A stretch of 64,000 nt of DNA from Caulobacter endophyticus. Its GTDB lineage: Bacteria; Pseudomonadota; Alphaproteobacteria; Caulobacterales; Caulobacteraceae. Each line of letters opens with the position of its first letter. Position 1 is the stretch's first letter. The stretch is taken from assembly GCF_003116815.1 (NCBI RefSeq), contig NZ_QDKQ01000034.1:124001-188000 (forward strand), in the 5' to 3' direction. Shown here in pieces: positions 1 to 7,738 of the stretch. The translations under genes and the position numbers were made by a program. The notes beneath the pieces are model-generated. The model did not search any database. It saw only the letters and a list, made by a program, of their open reading frames with translations, and was not told the origin of the DNA.

Positions 1-435
1 AGCGCCGACCTCGCCGACCTGCTGCGCCAGACCCTTGAGCCCTACGGCGACCGCGCCCGCATCGAAGGCCCGACGGCCGCCCTGCCGCCCAGCGCGGCCC
101 TGGCCCTGTCGATGGTGTTCCACGAACTGGCCACCAACGCCTCCAAGTACGGCGGCCTCTCCACCCCGGCCGGCCGGGTCGAGGTCACCTGGCGGCGCGA
201 TCCCCTGGATCCGCACCGCCTGGCCCTGCGCTGGGTCGAGAGCGGCGGCCCCGCGCTGACGGGCGCGCCCAGCCGCAAGGGCTTCGGCTCGCGCCTGATC
301 GCCGCCAGCCTGCGCAACGAACTGAAGGGCGAAGCGCAGTTCGACTACCTGCCCACCGGCCTTGTCTGCACACTGACGGTTCGCACCGTCGGCGCCCAAG
401 CTTTGGGCGAAGACACCCCCGCCGCCGACACCTGA
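1..435 (+). CDS. HWE-family sensor histidine kinase, C-terminal part (5' end outside window)
   Basis: The reading frame is open from base 1, so only the last 144 codons are present. It carries the catalytic ATP-binding part of an HWE/HisKA_2-type kinase: the N-box reads [14 protein letters not shown] (base 121 onward), followed by a G-box-like GFGSRLI (codons ~95-101). HWE kinases phosphorylate a receiver protein from ATP, often in light or general-stress signalling. The sensor region lies upstream and cannot be judged. No receiver gene follows; the next gene on this strand is the unrelated rutB about 200 bases later. The domain is the same type as in the complete kinase at 33989-35140. Confidence 0.85.
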   Translation, partial: SADLADLLRQTLEPYGDRARIEGPTAALPPSAALALSMVFHELATNASKYGGLSTPAGRVEVTWRRDPLDPHRLALRWVESGGPALTGAPSRKGFGSRLIAASLRNELKGEAQFDYLPTGLVCTLTVRTVGAQALGEDTPAADT

Positions 436-635
436 ACGGGCAGCCGCGCGCGCCCGCGCCTGGGGCCTGCCCGGCGCTTGACCGATGTTCTCCGGCTCCT
501 CGTGATGGTCGATCCGCTCAGCACCCATCCTGGGGCGCCGTCGGATCGATCTCGTTGCTTCACCGCGTAGATTGGTCTTCCATGACGCTCAGGATGCGGC
601 CGCCAGAGCCGCACCATCTTGGGAAGAGCGTCTCG

Positions 636-1337
636 ATGATCGCCACAGACGAGTCCGTCATGCTGCCGGCCCGGCCCGAGCCGATCCCGCTGGATCCGGC
701 CCGCACGGCGGTGATCGTCATCGACATGCAGAACGCCTACGCCTCCAAGGGCGGCTATCTGGATCTGGCCGGCTTCGACATCGCCGGCGCGGCGGGCGTG
801 ATCGACAAGATCAGCGACGTTCTGGACGTCGCCCGCGACGCCGGCATGACCGTGATCTATTTCCAGAACGGCTGGGACGACCAGTACGTCGAGGCCGGCG
901 GCGAGGGCTCGCCCAACTGGTGGAAGTCCAACGCCCTGAAGACCATGCGCGCCCGGCCCGAACTGCAGGGCAAGCTCCTGGCGCGCGGCCAGTGGGACTA
1001 CGAGCTGGTCGATGCTCTCAAGCCCAAGGCCGGCGACATCCAGCTGCACAAGACCCGCTATTCCGGCTTCTTCAACAGCCAGCTCGACAGCGTGCTGCGG
1101 TCGCGGAACATCAGGAACCTGGTCTTCGTCGGTATCGCCACCAATGTCTGCGTGGAATCGACCCTGCGCGACGGCTTCTTCCTCGAATATTTCGGCACGG
1201 TGCTGGAGGACGCCACCCACCAGGCCGGGCCCGACTTCGTCCAGAAGGCCGCCCTCTACAATATCGAGACCTTCTTCGGCTGGGTCTCGACCGTGGCCGA
1301 CTTCAAGGGGGCATTCGGACAGCTGGCGCCGAAATGA
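636..1337 (+). CDS. rutB: RutB, ureidoacrylate amidohydrolase
   Basis: This 233-residue isochorismatase-fold hydrolase acts in the Rut uracil-degradation pathway, cleaving (peroxy)ureidoacrylate to aminoacrylate and carbamate. The sequence keeps the family signature closely: [21 protein letters not shown] near the N-terminus (catalytic Asp in VIDMQ), the lysine-containing segment around [11 protein letters not shown], and [17 protein letters not shown] with the nucleophilic Cys. The ATG at 636 is chosen because GGGAAG lies about ten bases upstream and homology begins right after it; a second Met at 660 is also in frame. It is the first gene of the rutBCDA cluster. The hydrophilic extension further upstream (from 555) is not expected to be translated. 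Confidence 0.93.
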   Translation: MIATDESVMLPARPEPIPLDPARTAVIVIDMQNAYASKGGYLDLAGFDIAGAAGVIDKISDVLDVARDAGMTVIYFQNGWDDQYVEAGGEGSPNWWKSNALKTMRARPELQGKLLARGQWDYELVDALKPKAGDIQLHKTRYSGFFNSQLDSVLRSRNIRNLVFVGIATNVCVESTLRDGFFLEYFGTVLEDATHQAGPDFVQKAALYNIETFFGWVSTVADFKGAFGQLAPK

Positions 1338-1347
1338 ACCGTCGCGC

Positions 1348-1443
1348 GTCCTTCGAGGCGCGCCGGGCGCGCACCTCGGGATGAGGACGTCGCTGCACTG
1401 AAATCCTCATCCTGAGGCGCCTGCGCAGCAGGCCTCGAAGGAC
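1348..1443. repeat. Intergenic inverted repeat between rutB and rutC
   Basis: TCCTTCGAGGC at 1349-1359 is matched in inverted orientation by GCCTCGAAGGA at 1432-1442. Inside it, GGATGAGGA and TCCTCATCC form further inverted pieces. The element fills almost the whole gap between rutB and rutC. It resembles the short dispersed palindromes found between genes in many alphaproteobacterial genomes. It could act as an mRNA-stabilising or processing structure inside the operon. A related element is at 14310-14386. Confidence 0.7.
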
Positions 1444-1472
1444 GCACCGCCTTTCCGGAACAGGAGAACCAG

Positions 1473-1862
1473 ATGCCCAAGACCGTCATCACCCCGCCCG
1501 GCACGGGCACGCCGATCGCGCCGTTCTCGCCGGGCACGCTGGCCGACGGCGTGGTCTATGTCTCGGGCACCCTGGCCTTCGACAAGGACAACAACGTCGC
1601 CCACGTCGGCGACGCCGAGGGCCAGACGCGCCAGGTGCTGGAGACCATCAAGTCAGTCATTGAGGCGGCCGGGGGTGTGATGGACGACGTGACCATGAAC
1701 CACATCTTCCTGACCGACTGGGCCAACTACCAGACCATCAACAAGGTCTATGCCGAGTATTTCCCGGGCGACAAGCCGGCCCGCTATTGCATCCAGTGCG
1801 GCCTGGTGAAGCCTGACTTCCTGGTCGAGATCGCCAGCGTCGCGCACATCGGCAAGAAGTGA
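1473..1862 (+). CDS. rutC: RutC, 3-aminoacrylate deaminase (RidA/YjgF family)
   Basis: The 129-residue protein belongs to the RidA/YjgF/UK114 family and is the RutC type by context. It is thought to hydrolyse aminoacrylate to malonic semialdehyde. Visible features are the N-terminal [23 protein letters not shown], the central [23 protein letters not shown] helix, and the C-terminal [19 protein letters not shown] segment, where RidA proteins carry the conserved Arg of the trimer active site. The start has AGGAGAA just upstream (1461-1467). Its stop codon overlaps the beginning of rutD, so translation is probably coupled. Confidence 0.92.
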   Translation: MPKTVITPPGTGTPIAPFSPGTLADGVVYVSGTLAFDKDNNVAHVGDAEGQTRQVLETIKSVIEAAGGVMDDVTMNHIFLTDWANYQTINKVYAEYFPGDKPARYCIQCGLVKPDFLVEIASVAHIGKK

Positions 1863-1864
1863 CG

Positions 1865-2677
1865 ATGGTCGTCACAGGAACAGTCGACGGCCTGCACTAC
1901 GAACTGCACGGCGGCCCCGTGGCGGGCCGCGAGGTCGTGCTGATGTCGTCCGGCCTGGGCGGTTCCGGATCGTTCTGGGGACCGCAGATGGCGGCCCTCA
2001 CCGCGCGCTGGCCGGTGGTGCTTTACGACCACCGCGGTACGGGCCGCAGCGTGCGCGACCTGCCCTCCGGCAGGCCCTACGCCGTAGCGGACATGGCCGA
2101 GGACATGGTCAGGGTCATGGACGCCCTGGGGATCGCCAAGGCCCACGTGGTCGGCCACGCGGCCGGCGGCAATGCCGGCCTGGCCCTGGCGCTTGCCCAT
2201 CCCGACCGGCTAGGCAAGCTGGTCGTCGCCAACGGCTGGTCGCGGCCCGATCCGCACATCAAGCGCTGCTTCGACACGCGCCTTCACCTGCTGAACGACA
2301 CGGGGCCGGCCGCCTACGTCCACGCCCAGGCGCTGTTCCTCTATCCGGCGACCTGGATTTCCGAGCATAGCGAGCGCCTGGCCGCCGAGGAGCCGCACCA
2401 TGTGGCGGGGTTCCCGCCCAAGGCCGTGATGCTGGCCCGCATCGGCGCCCTGCTGGCCTTCGACATCGACGAGCAGTTGCCGCGGATCACCCACCCCGTC
2501 CTGGTCAGCGCCACGGCCGACGACATGCTGGCGCCCGTCACCTGCGCACACCGCCTGGCCCAGCGCCTGCCGAACGCCAAGCTCGACGTGCTGCCCTGGG
2601 GCGGCCACGCCTCTAGCGTCACCGATCCGGAAGGGTTCAACGCGTCGCTGGTCAGGTTCCTGGAGGGGGCGACATGA
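1865..2677 (+). CDS. rutD: RutD, alpha/beta hydrolase (putative carbamate/aminoacrylate hydrolase)
   Basis: This is a 270-residue alpha/beta-hydrolase-fold protein. The oxyanion-hole region is SSGLGGSGSFWGPQ. The nucleophile elbow position reads GHAAGG, with Ala where hydrolases normally have Ser, as in other RutD proteins. The C-terminal PWGGHASSVTDPEGF supplies the His. RutD speeds loss of aminoacrylate or carbamate in the Rut pathway. An in-frame GTG at 1859 overlaps the rutC stop, and the ATG at 1865 follows two codons later; either could initiate. Position and similarity together make the assignment secure, while its exact reaction is less settled in the family. Confidence 0.88.
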   Translation: MVVTGTVDGLHYELHGGPVAGREVVLMSSGLGGSGSFWGPQMAALTARWPVVLYDHRGTGRSVRDLPSGRPYAVADMAEDMVRVMDALGIAKAHVVGHAAGGNAGLALALAHPDRLGKLVVANGWSRPDPHIKRCFDTRLHLLNDTGPAAYVHAQALFLYPATWISEHSERLAAEEPHHVAGFPPKAVMLARIGALLAFDIDEQLPRITHPVLVSATADDMLAPVTCAHRLAQRLPNAKLDVLPWGGHASSVTDPEGFNASLVRFLEGAT

Positions 2678-2761
2678 ACCTCGCAAACCAGATCCTTATC
2701 GGCTCGACGGAGGGGCTCTTCCTTCCCGCCGGGCGCGCGCATTCAAAGGGGCACTAACACC

Positions 2762-3820
2762 ATGCAGGTCGGCGTCTTCATCCCCATCGGCAACAACGGC
2801 TGGCTCATCTCCGAGACCGCGCCGCAATACATGCCGAGCTTCGAGCTCAACAAGACCATCGTCCAGAAGGCCGAGCGCTACGGCCTCGACTTCGCGCTCT
2901 CGATGATCAAGCTGCGCGGGTTCGGCGGCAAGACCGAGTTCTGGGAACACAATCTCGAGAGCTTCACCCTGATGGCGGGCCTGGCGGCAGTGACGGAGAA
3001 GATCAAGGTCTTCGCCACCGTCGCCACCCTGACCATCCCGCCGGCGATCGTCGCGCGCATGGCCTCGACCATCGACTCGATCGCACCCGGCCGCTTCGGC
3101 ATCAACCTGGTCACCGGCTGGCAGAAGGCCGAGTACAGCCAGATGGGCCTGTGGCCGGGCGAGCAGCACTATACCGACCGCTACAACTACCTGGCCGAAT
3201 ACGCCACCGTGCTGAAGGGCCTGCTGGAGACCGGCGTCAGCGACTTCAAGGGCAAGTACTTCTCGATGGACGACTGCCGGGTCAGCCCCCATCCGAAGGA
3301 GACCAAGCTGATCTGCGCCGGCTCGTCCGACGAGGGCCTGGCCTTCACGGCGCAATATGCCGACTACAGCTTCGCCCTGGGCAAGGGGACCAACACCCCC
3401 ACCGCCTTCGCCTCGGTCAACAAGCGGCTGGAAGCGGCCGCCGCCAAGACCGGCCGCGACGTCGCGTCGTTCATCCTGTTCATGGTCATCGCCGACGAGA
3501 CCGACGAGAAGGCCTTGGCCAAGTGGCAAAAGTATCGTGACGGGGCCGACCAGCAGGCCCTGGCCTGGCTGACCAACCAGGCCGCCCCCAACGCCGCGGC
3601 GGGCGCCACCACCAACACCGCCCAGCTGGCCGCGCCGGAATCGGCTGTGAACCTCAACATGGGCACACTGGTGGGATCTTACGAAAGCATCGCCCGCATG
3701 CTCGACGAGATCGCCGAGGTGCCCGGCACCGGCGGCGTGCTGCTGACCTTCGACGACTTCGTCCAGGGCATCGACGACTTCGGCACGAAGATCCAGCCGC
3801 TGATGAAGTCGCGGAAGTAA
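2762..3820 (+). CDS. rutA: RutA, pyrimidine monooxygenase
   Basis: This 352-residue bacterial-luciferase-like flavin monooxygenase opens the uracil ring between N3 and C4 using FMNH2 and O2. The sequence starts [17 protein letters not shown], and the FMN-binding barrel segments include [32 protein letters not shown] and [21 protein letters not shown]. Length agrees with the family. It is placed last in the cluster, unlike the rutABCDEFG order of Escherichia coli. The flavin reductase (RutF), dehydrogenase (RutE) and transporter (RutG) are not in the window, so reduced flavin must come from a gene elsewhere. A strong hairpin follows the stop. Confidence 0.94.
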   Translation: MQVGVFIPIGNNGWLISETAPQYMPSFELNKTIVQKAERYGLDFALSMIKLRGFGGKTEFWEHNLESFTLMAGLAAVTEKIKVFATVATLTIPPAIVARMASTIDSIAPGRFGINLVTGWQKAEYSQMGLWPGEQHYTDRYNYLAEYATVLKGLLETGVSDFKGKYFSMDDCRVSPHPKETKLICAGSSDEGLAFTAQYADYSFALGKGTNTPTAFASVNKRLEAAAAKTGRDVASFILFMVIADETDEKALAKWQKYRDGADQQALAWLTNQAAPNAAAGATTNTAQLAAPESAVNLNMGTLVGSYESIARMLDEIAEVPGTGGVLLTFDDFVQGIDDFGTKIQPLMKSRK

Positions 3821-3830
3821 TTGAGCGAAG

Positions 3831-3856
3831 GAACCTCCCCCCACAGGGGGAGGTTC
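3831..3856. terminator. Bidirectional hairpin between rutA and the FKBP gene
   Basis: GAACCTCCCCC pairs with GGGGGAGGTTC around a short ACAG loop, lying 10 bases after rutA and just beyond the stop of the convergent FKBP gene. There is no strong T-run. The same CCTCCCCC/GGGGGAGG hairpin recurs at 21962-21980 and 22071-22088, so it belongs to a dispersed family. Confidence 0.65.
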
Positions 3857-3860
3857 GTGA

Positions 3861-4394
3861 TCAGTCCAGCGTCATCATGTCCAGCAGCTTGACGCGGAAG
3901 ATCATCACGCTGTTGGGCGGGATCGGTCCCGAAGCGCGCTCGCCGTAGCCCAGCGACGGCGGCACGAACAGCGTCCATTCGTCGCCCACCTTCATCTTCG
4001 GCAGGGCCTCCATCCAGGCCGGCACCAGGCCGCCCAGCGGCGCGATCATCGGCTGGCCGCGCGCGAACGAGCTGTCGAACACCGTGCCGTCGACCAGCTT
4101 GCCCTCGTAGTGGACCTTGATGATCTCGCCTTCCTTGGGCGAGGGCGCGGTCTTCGCGCCCGCTGTCGTGACCTTGTACTGCAGGCCCGACGGCAGGGTG
4201 ACGACGCCCGGCTGCTTGGCGTTGGCGGCCAGCCAGGCGGTCGACTTGGCCAGGTTGTCGGCGGCCGGATCGGCCGTGACGTTCGGAGCGGGCGCCGGGG
4301 TCGGGGCCGGCGGGGTCTGGGCCAATGCCGGACCAGCCAGGGCGGCTGACAACCCCAGGACGATGAGAGCGGTGCGCATGCTTGGGCGACTCAT
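3861..4394 (-). CDS. FKBP-type peptidyl-prolyl cis-trans isomerase, exported
   Basis: A signal peptide (MRTALIVLGLSAALAGPALA, after a short N-tail) is followed by a Pro/Ala-rich linker and one FKBP domain. Typical FKBP elements are present: VHYEGKLVDGTVFDSS, MKVGDEWTLFVPPSLGYGER, and IPPNSVMIFRVKLLD. The mature protein should be periplasmic and assist folding at proline bonds. The Met at 4394 is taken as the start; a Met at 4379 immediately before the signal peptide is equally possible, and the upstream in-frame Mets look non-coding. Stop codons of this gene and rutA face each other across the shared hairpin. Confidence 0.88.
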   Translation of the reverse strand: MSRPSMRTALIVLGLSAALAGPALAQTPPAPTPAPAPNVTADPAADNLAKSTAWLAANAKQPGVVTLPSGLQYKVTTAGAKTAPSPKEGEIIKVHYEGKLVDGTVFDSSFARGQPMIAPLGGLVPAWMEALPKMKVGDEWTLFVPPSLGYGERASGPIPPNSVMIFRVKLLDMMTLD

Positions 4395-4534
4395 GTTATC
4401 TATGCGACGAAATGTCAGAATAGACATTCGACCGAACGAGAGCACACTAAAAAACAGAGGGCTCGTTTTGGTCAGAGAAGAAGAACGGCCATTTTCTACT
4501 TGGAACGTTCTTCGCTCGTCGGGAAGGAAACGTC

Positions 4535-4696
4535 ATGGCCAGGGCTACTGGCGGCTCATTGAGCGGCGCTCACTGGTGGCAGCGCCACCCGATGTTCGCC
4601 CTCTTCGTCGGCTGGGTGGTGATCGGCTCGCTGGGCCTCGCCGCCTTCGTGCAACTATGGCCGATGCTAGCGCGCTTCACGTCGTCGCCCCTCTGA
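4535..4696 (+). CDS. Small single-pass membrane protein, 53 residues
   Basis: An open frame starting ATG at 4535 encodes 53 residues. There is a polar start (MARATGGSLSGAHWWQRHP), then a hydrophobic helix from about residue 20 to 43 (FALFVGWVVIGSLGLAAFVQLW), and a short tail ending at TGA 4694-4696. A clear Shine-Dalgarno, GGGAAGGAAA at 4521-4530, sits 4-8 bases before the ATG. That is the main reason to accept so short a gene. It resembles no family I recognise; small respiratory-chain or membrane-complex accessory proteins have this architecture. It stands alone between two minus-strand genes. Confidence 0.6.
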   Translation: MARATGGSLSGAHWWQRHPMFALFVGWVVIGSLGLAAFVQLWPMLARFTSSPL

Positions 4697-4793
4697 AGGC
4701 GCGCACGGCGAACTCCTGGAAATACGGCCGGTCAGTCCCCTGCCCGCCCGGCAGGCTGCAAACCGGGCGAGCGCGCCAGCAAGTCGCGGCGTC

Positions 4794-6482
4794 TCACTTG
4801 CCGTCGGCCCGGGCGTAGAGGCCCAGCATCGTCCCGACGAAGCCGCCGGCGACCTTGGTGGACAGGATCGTCCCGTCCTGGTCCCGGGCCAGGCTCTTCC
4901 AGGCGCCGTCGGCCGTCGCATAGGCAAAGTCATAGAGGCCGCCGCGCGCGGTGATCTTCAGCCGCACCGGCGCCCCCGCCGCGCCGTCCAGGGGCGCGCG
5001 GGCCACGACGGCGCCGTCGACCGGGTCCTTCTCACCCGCCCGTCTCTCCAGCCGCACCTCGGACCGTCCGCCTTCGCCGCCGGCCACGGTCAGGGCGTAG
5101 AAGAAGGCGTCGTTCTGCAGGGCCACGATCCCGGCCCGATCGCCCGCCCCCTTGGGCTCGAACCGCACCGTCGTCTCGGCGCTGGCGTTGATATGCTGCT
5201 GGCGTCGCGCCCAGATCGAAGGCTGCTCCAGCCCGCCGATACGGTCGGGCCGTGCGGCGAGCACCAGCGCGCCGTCCTTCAGGTCCCACCACCGCCCGGC
5301 CGGGATGCGCATGGTCATCCACTCGAGGCCCAGAGCCTTGCCATCGAAGGTCTCGCGCACCGTGAAGGCGCCGGTCGTCGGGATCTTCGGCGCAGGCCCC
5401 GCCGGCAGGTTCGGTCGCCTTGACTCGTAGGGGATCGGCGTCGCAGCCGGCAGGATCACCGGCCAGCCGTCCTTCCACTCCACCGGCAGCAGGAAGGTCT
5501 CGCGGCCGGTGTTGTACGCATCGTCGCCATAGGGCCGCACCGCCAGGAAGGTCGCCCACCATTCGCCGTCCTGGGTCTGAACGAGGTCGGCATGGCCCGC
5601 CGAGGTGATCGGGTGGGCGCGATCGCGCGGCAGGTCGCGCTGGGTCAGGATCGGATTGCCGGCATAGGGCGTATAGGGCCCGGTCACCGTGTCGGCCCGC
5701 AACACCACCTGGGAATGGCCCTCGGCCGTGCCGCCCTCCGCGGCGGTCAGGTAGTAGCGGCCGCCGACCTTCTGGATATGCGGCCCCTCGATCCAGATCG
5801 GCCTGGTGGAGGGATCCACGCCCCCGTCGACCAGCACCGCGCGCGGGCCGATCATCTTGCCGGCCTTGGGATCGTACTCCTGGATCCAGATCGCCCGGTG
5901 GCCGTCGTAGCGCGAGGGGCCAGCCGGCGGGCCGTTGTTGACGATCCAGCCGCGGCCGTCGTCGTCGAAGAACAGCGAGGTGTCGATGCCGTCGATTTCC
6001 GGCAGCCACACCGGGTCCGACCAGGGCCCCTTCGGATCCCTGGCCGTGACCAGGAAATTGCCGCCGCAGTCGACGCAGGTGTTGAGGATGTAGAACACGC
6101 CGGCATGCTCGGTGATGGCCGGGGCGAACACCGCCCGCGACATCGCCAAGCGCTTGAAGTCCAGCTGGCCCGGCCGATCGATGGCGGCGCCGATCTGGGT
6201 CCAGTTCACCAGGTCCTTGCTGTGGAACACCGGAATGCCGGGAAACCAGGCGAAGGTCGAGTTGACCAGGTAGTAGTCCTCGCCCACGCGCGTGACGCTG
6301 GGATCGGGATAGAAGCCCTTGAGGATCGGATTGGCGTACCGGCCAGGCGCCAGCGGCGCGTCGGTCGGATCCTGGCCGCTGTAGACGAACTCATCGAAGG
6401 CGGCGGTTCCGGGCGCCAGGGGCGCGGCCATGGCGGCGCCGGCCAGCAGCGACAGGGCCAGGGCGAGACGCAGCATCGGCAT
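4794..6482 (-). CDS. GH43 family glycosidase, probable beta-xylosidase/arabinofuranosidase
   Basis: The 562-residue protein begins with a cleavable signal peptide (MPMLRLALALSLLAGAAMAAP). A five-bladed GH43 domain spans roughly residues 45-360. The general-base Asp sits in KGFYPDPSVTRVGEDYYLVNS, the pKa-modulating Asp in PEIDGIDTSLFFDDDG, and the acid Glu in IWIEGPHIQKVGGRYYL. The last ~190 residues form the beta-sandwich (ConA-like) domain usual in GH43 beta-xylosidases. It would release xylose or arabinose from oligosaccharides made by the adjacent GH10 enzyme. The gap to that gene is only 12 bases, so they are co-transcribed behind the TonB receptor gene. Confidence 0.9.
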   Translation of the reverse strand: MPMLRLALALSLLAGAAMAAPLAPGTAAFDEFVYSGQDPTDAPLAPGRYANPILKGFYPDPSVTRVGEDYYLVNSTFAWFPGIPVFHSKDLVNWTQIGAAIDRPGQLDFKRLAMSRAVFAPAITEHAGVFYILNTCVDCGGNFLVTARDPKGPWSDPVWLPEIDGIDTSLFFDDDGRGWIVNNGPPAGPSRYDGHRAIWIQEYDPKAGKMIGPRAVLVDGGVDPSTRPIWIEGPHIQKVGGRYYLTAAEGGTAEGHSQVVLRADTVTGPYTPYAGNPILTQRDLPRDRAHPITSAGHADLVQTQDGEWWATFLAVRPYGDDAYNTGRETFLLPVEWKDGWPVILPAATPIPYESRRPNLPAGPAPKIPTTGAFTVRETFDGKALGLEWMTMRIPAGRWWDLKDGALVLAARPDRIGGLEQPSIWARRQQHINASAETTVRFEPKGAGDRAGIVALQNDAFFYALTVAGGEGGRSEVRLERRAGEKDPVDGAVVARAPLDGAAGAPVRLKITARGGLYDFAYATADGAWKSLARDQDGTILSTKVAGGFVGTMLGLYARADGK

Positions 6483-6493
6483 GGCCCTCCCCC

Positions 6494-7624
6494 TCAGCGC
6501 GCCGGCGCGCCGCGCAGGGCCTGGGCCACCGCCTCGCGCAGGGGCTTGGGCCTGCAGGCGTCGTCATAGAGGGTCGGCCGCTTGGGCGCCTTGTCCTGGC
6601 GCAGCCACTGGTTCTGCAGCCAGGAATACTTGTCGACCATCCCCCAGGCCAGCAGTTCCCGGGTCTGGCGATAGCTCAGCATCAGGTCGAGATAGGCCTT
6701 GCCGTACGCCGCCACCGCCGCGTCGCGAGCCGCGAAGTCGACCGGCAGGCCTTTGTCGTGGACATCGAACTCGGTAAGCGCCAGCTCAAAGCCCATGCCG
6801 ACCGCCTCATCGACGAAGGCTCGCCATTCCTTCTCCTGCGGCCGGCCAAAGCCGGTGAAGCTGTCGGCGTTCTCGGCCCCGATGTGGCTCTGGACGCCCA
6901 GGGCGTCGACGGGGACGTTGCGCTTCCTGAAGCCCTCCAGCAGCTTGAGCACGCCATGGCGGTGCTTCTCGTTGCCGGCCTCCCAGCTCATGTAGTCGTT
7001 ATAGACGAGGCGGGCCTTGGGCGCGGCCTTGCGGGCCAGGTGGAACGACAGGTCCAGCACCGGCTCGACCCCGCCCATGGCGTCGGAGAAGACCGTGCGG
7101 CGCAAGGCTCCGTCTGCGGGATCGACGGTCTCGTTGACCACGTCCCACGAATAGATCTGCGGATAGTGGCCGCACACCTTGTCGATGTGCTCGGCCAGCA
7201 TGGCCTCCACCCGCGCGGCGGGCTTGGGACCGAAGTCGTAGTTCTTCAGCCAGGCGGGAAACCACTGCGGATGGTGCCACAGCAGGGTGTGGCCACGCAG
7301 GCCCGCGCCATGCTCGGCGGCGAAGGCGGCGATGCGGTCGGCGCGCTCGAAGGCGAAGGTCTTCTCGGCGGGCCGCAGCACGTACCACTTCAGTTCGTTT
7401 TCAGGGACGAGCACGCCGCACTCGTCGGCCAGCACCTGGCGATAGCGGACGTCCTCGAACGAGCCGGTCAGCGATCCTTTCGGCCCCGCGCCTACCGCGC
7501 TGCCGAACACCAGGCCCTTCTGGGCGGCCAGGGACTTGAGCGGCTGGATCTTGCTTTCGGCCAGGGCGGGCGAAGCCGCAGCGGCGGCGACCGCGCCCAT
7601 CAAGGCGTCGCGGCGGGTAATCAT
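6494..7624 (-). CDS. GH10 endo-1,4-beta-xylanase, Tat-type signal
   Basis: A GH10 (beta/alpha)8 barrel of 376 residues. The acid/base Glu is in SWDVVNETVD and the nucleophile Glu in LALTEFDVHD. Other family marks are GHTLLWHHPQWFP and GVQSHIG. The start MITRRDALMGAVAAAAASPALA has a twin-arginine-like TRRDALMG followed by a hydrophobic stretch, suggesting Tat export. The ATG at 7624 is preferred to the GTG at 7636, which would put four extra residues before the twin arginines. The enzyme cleaves the xylan backbone. It is the second gene of the receptor-GH10-GH43 unit, with a stem-loop in the 114-base gap before it. Confidence 0.93.
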   Translation of the reverse strand: MITRRDALMGAVAAAAASPALAESKIQPLKSLAAQKGLVFGSAVGAGPKGSLTGSFEDVRYRQVLADECGVLVPENELKWYVLRPAEKTFAFERADRIAAFAAEHGAGLRGHTLLWHHPQWFPAWLKNYDFGPKPAARVEAMLAEHIDKVCGHYPQIYSWDVVNETVDPADGALRRTVFSDAMGGVEPVLDLSFHLARKAAPKARLVYNDYMSWEAGNEKHRHGVLKLLEGFRKRNVPVDALGVQSHIGAENADSFTGFGRPQEKEWRAFVDEAVGMGFELALTEFDVHDKGLPVDFAARDAAVAAYGKAYLDLMLSYRQTRELLAWGMVDKYSWLQNQWLRQDKAPKRPTLYDDACRPKPLREAVAQALRGAPAR

Positions 7625-7695
7625 GCAAAACCCCACTCAAAGAAACCGCGCACCGCTGAAGCAACGATGCGCGGATGAAGTCGGCAGGAGAAACA

Positions 7696-7725
7696 GGCGC
7701 GCGACGAAGAGCGAAGCCGCGCGCC
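7696..7725 (-). other. Intercistronic stem-loop between receptor and xylanase genes
   Basis: GGCGCGCG (7696-7703) and CGCGCGCC (7718-7725) form an 8-bp perfect stem around a 14-base loop, in the gap between the TonB receptor stop and the xylanase start. There is no T-run on either side. An mRNA-processing or attenuating role that makes more receptor than enzyme is inferred. Confidence 0.45.
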
Positions 7726-7738
7726 CGGGTACGCGTCA

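Noticed and set aside
479-512. TTGACC and TGGTCGA pieces upstream of rutB considered as a RutR site
   Set aside because: The two halves are about 20 bases apart instead of two, so they do not form the TTGACCA-NN-TGGTCAA palindrome.
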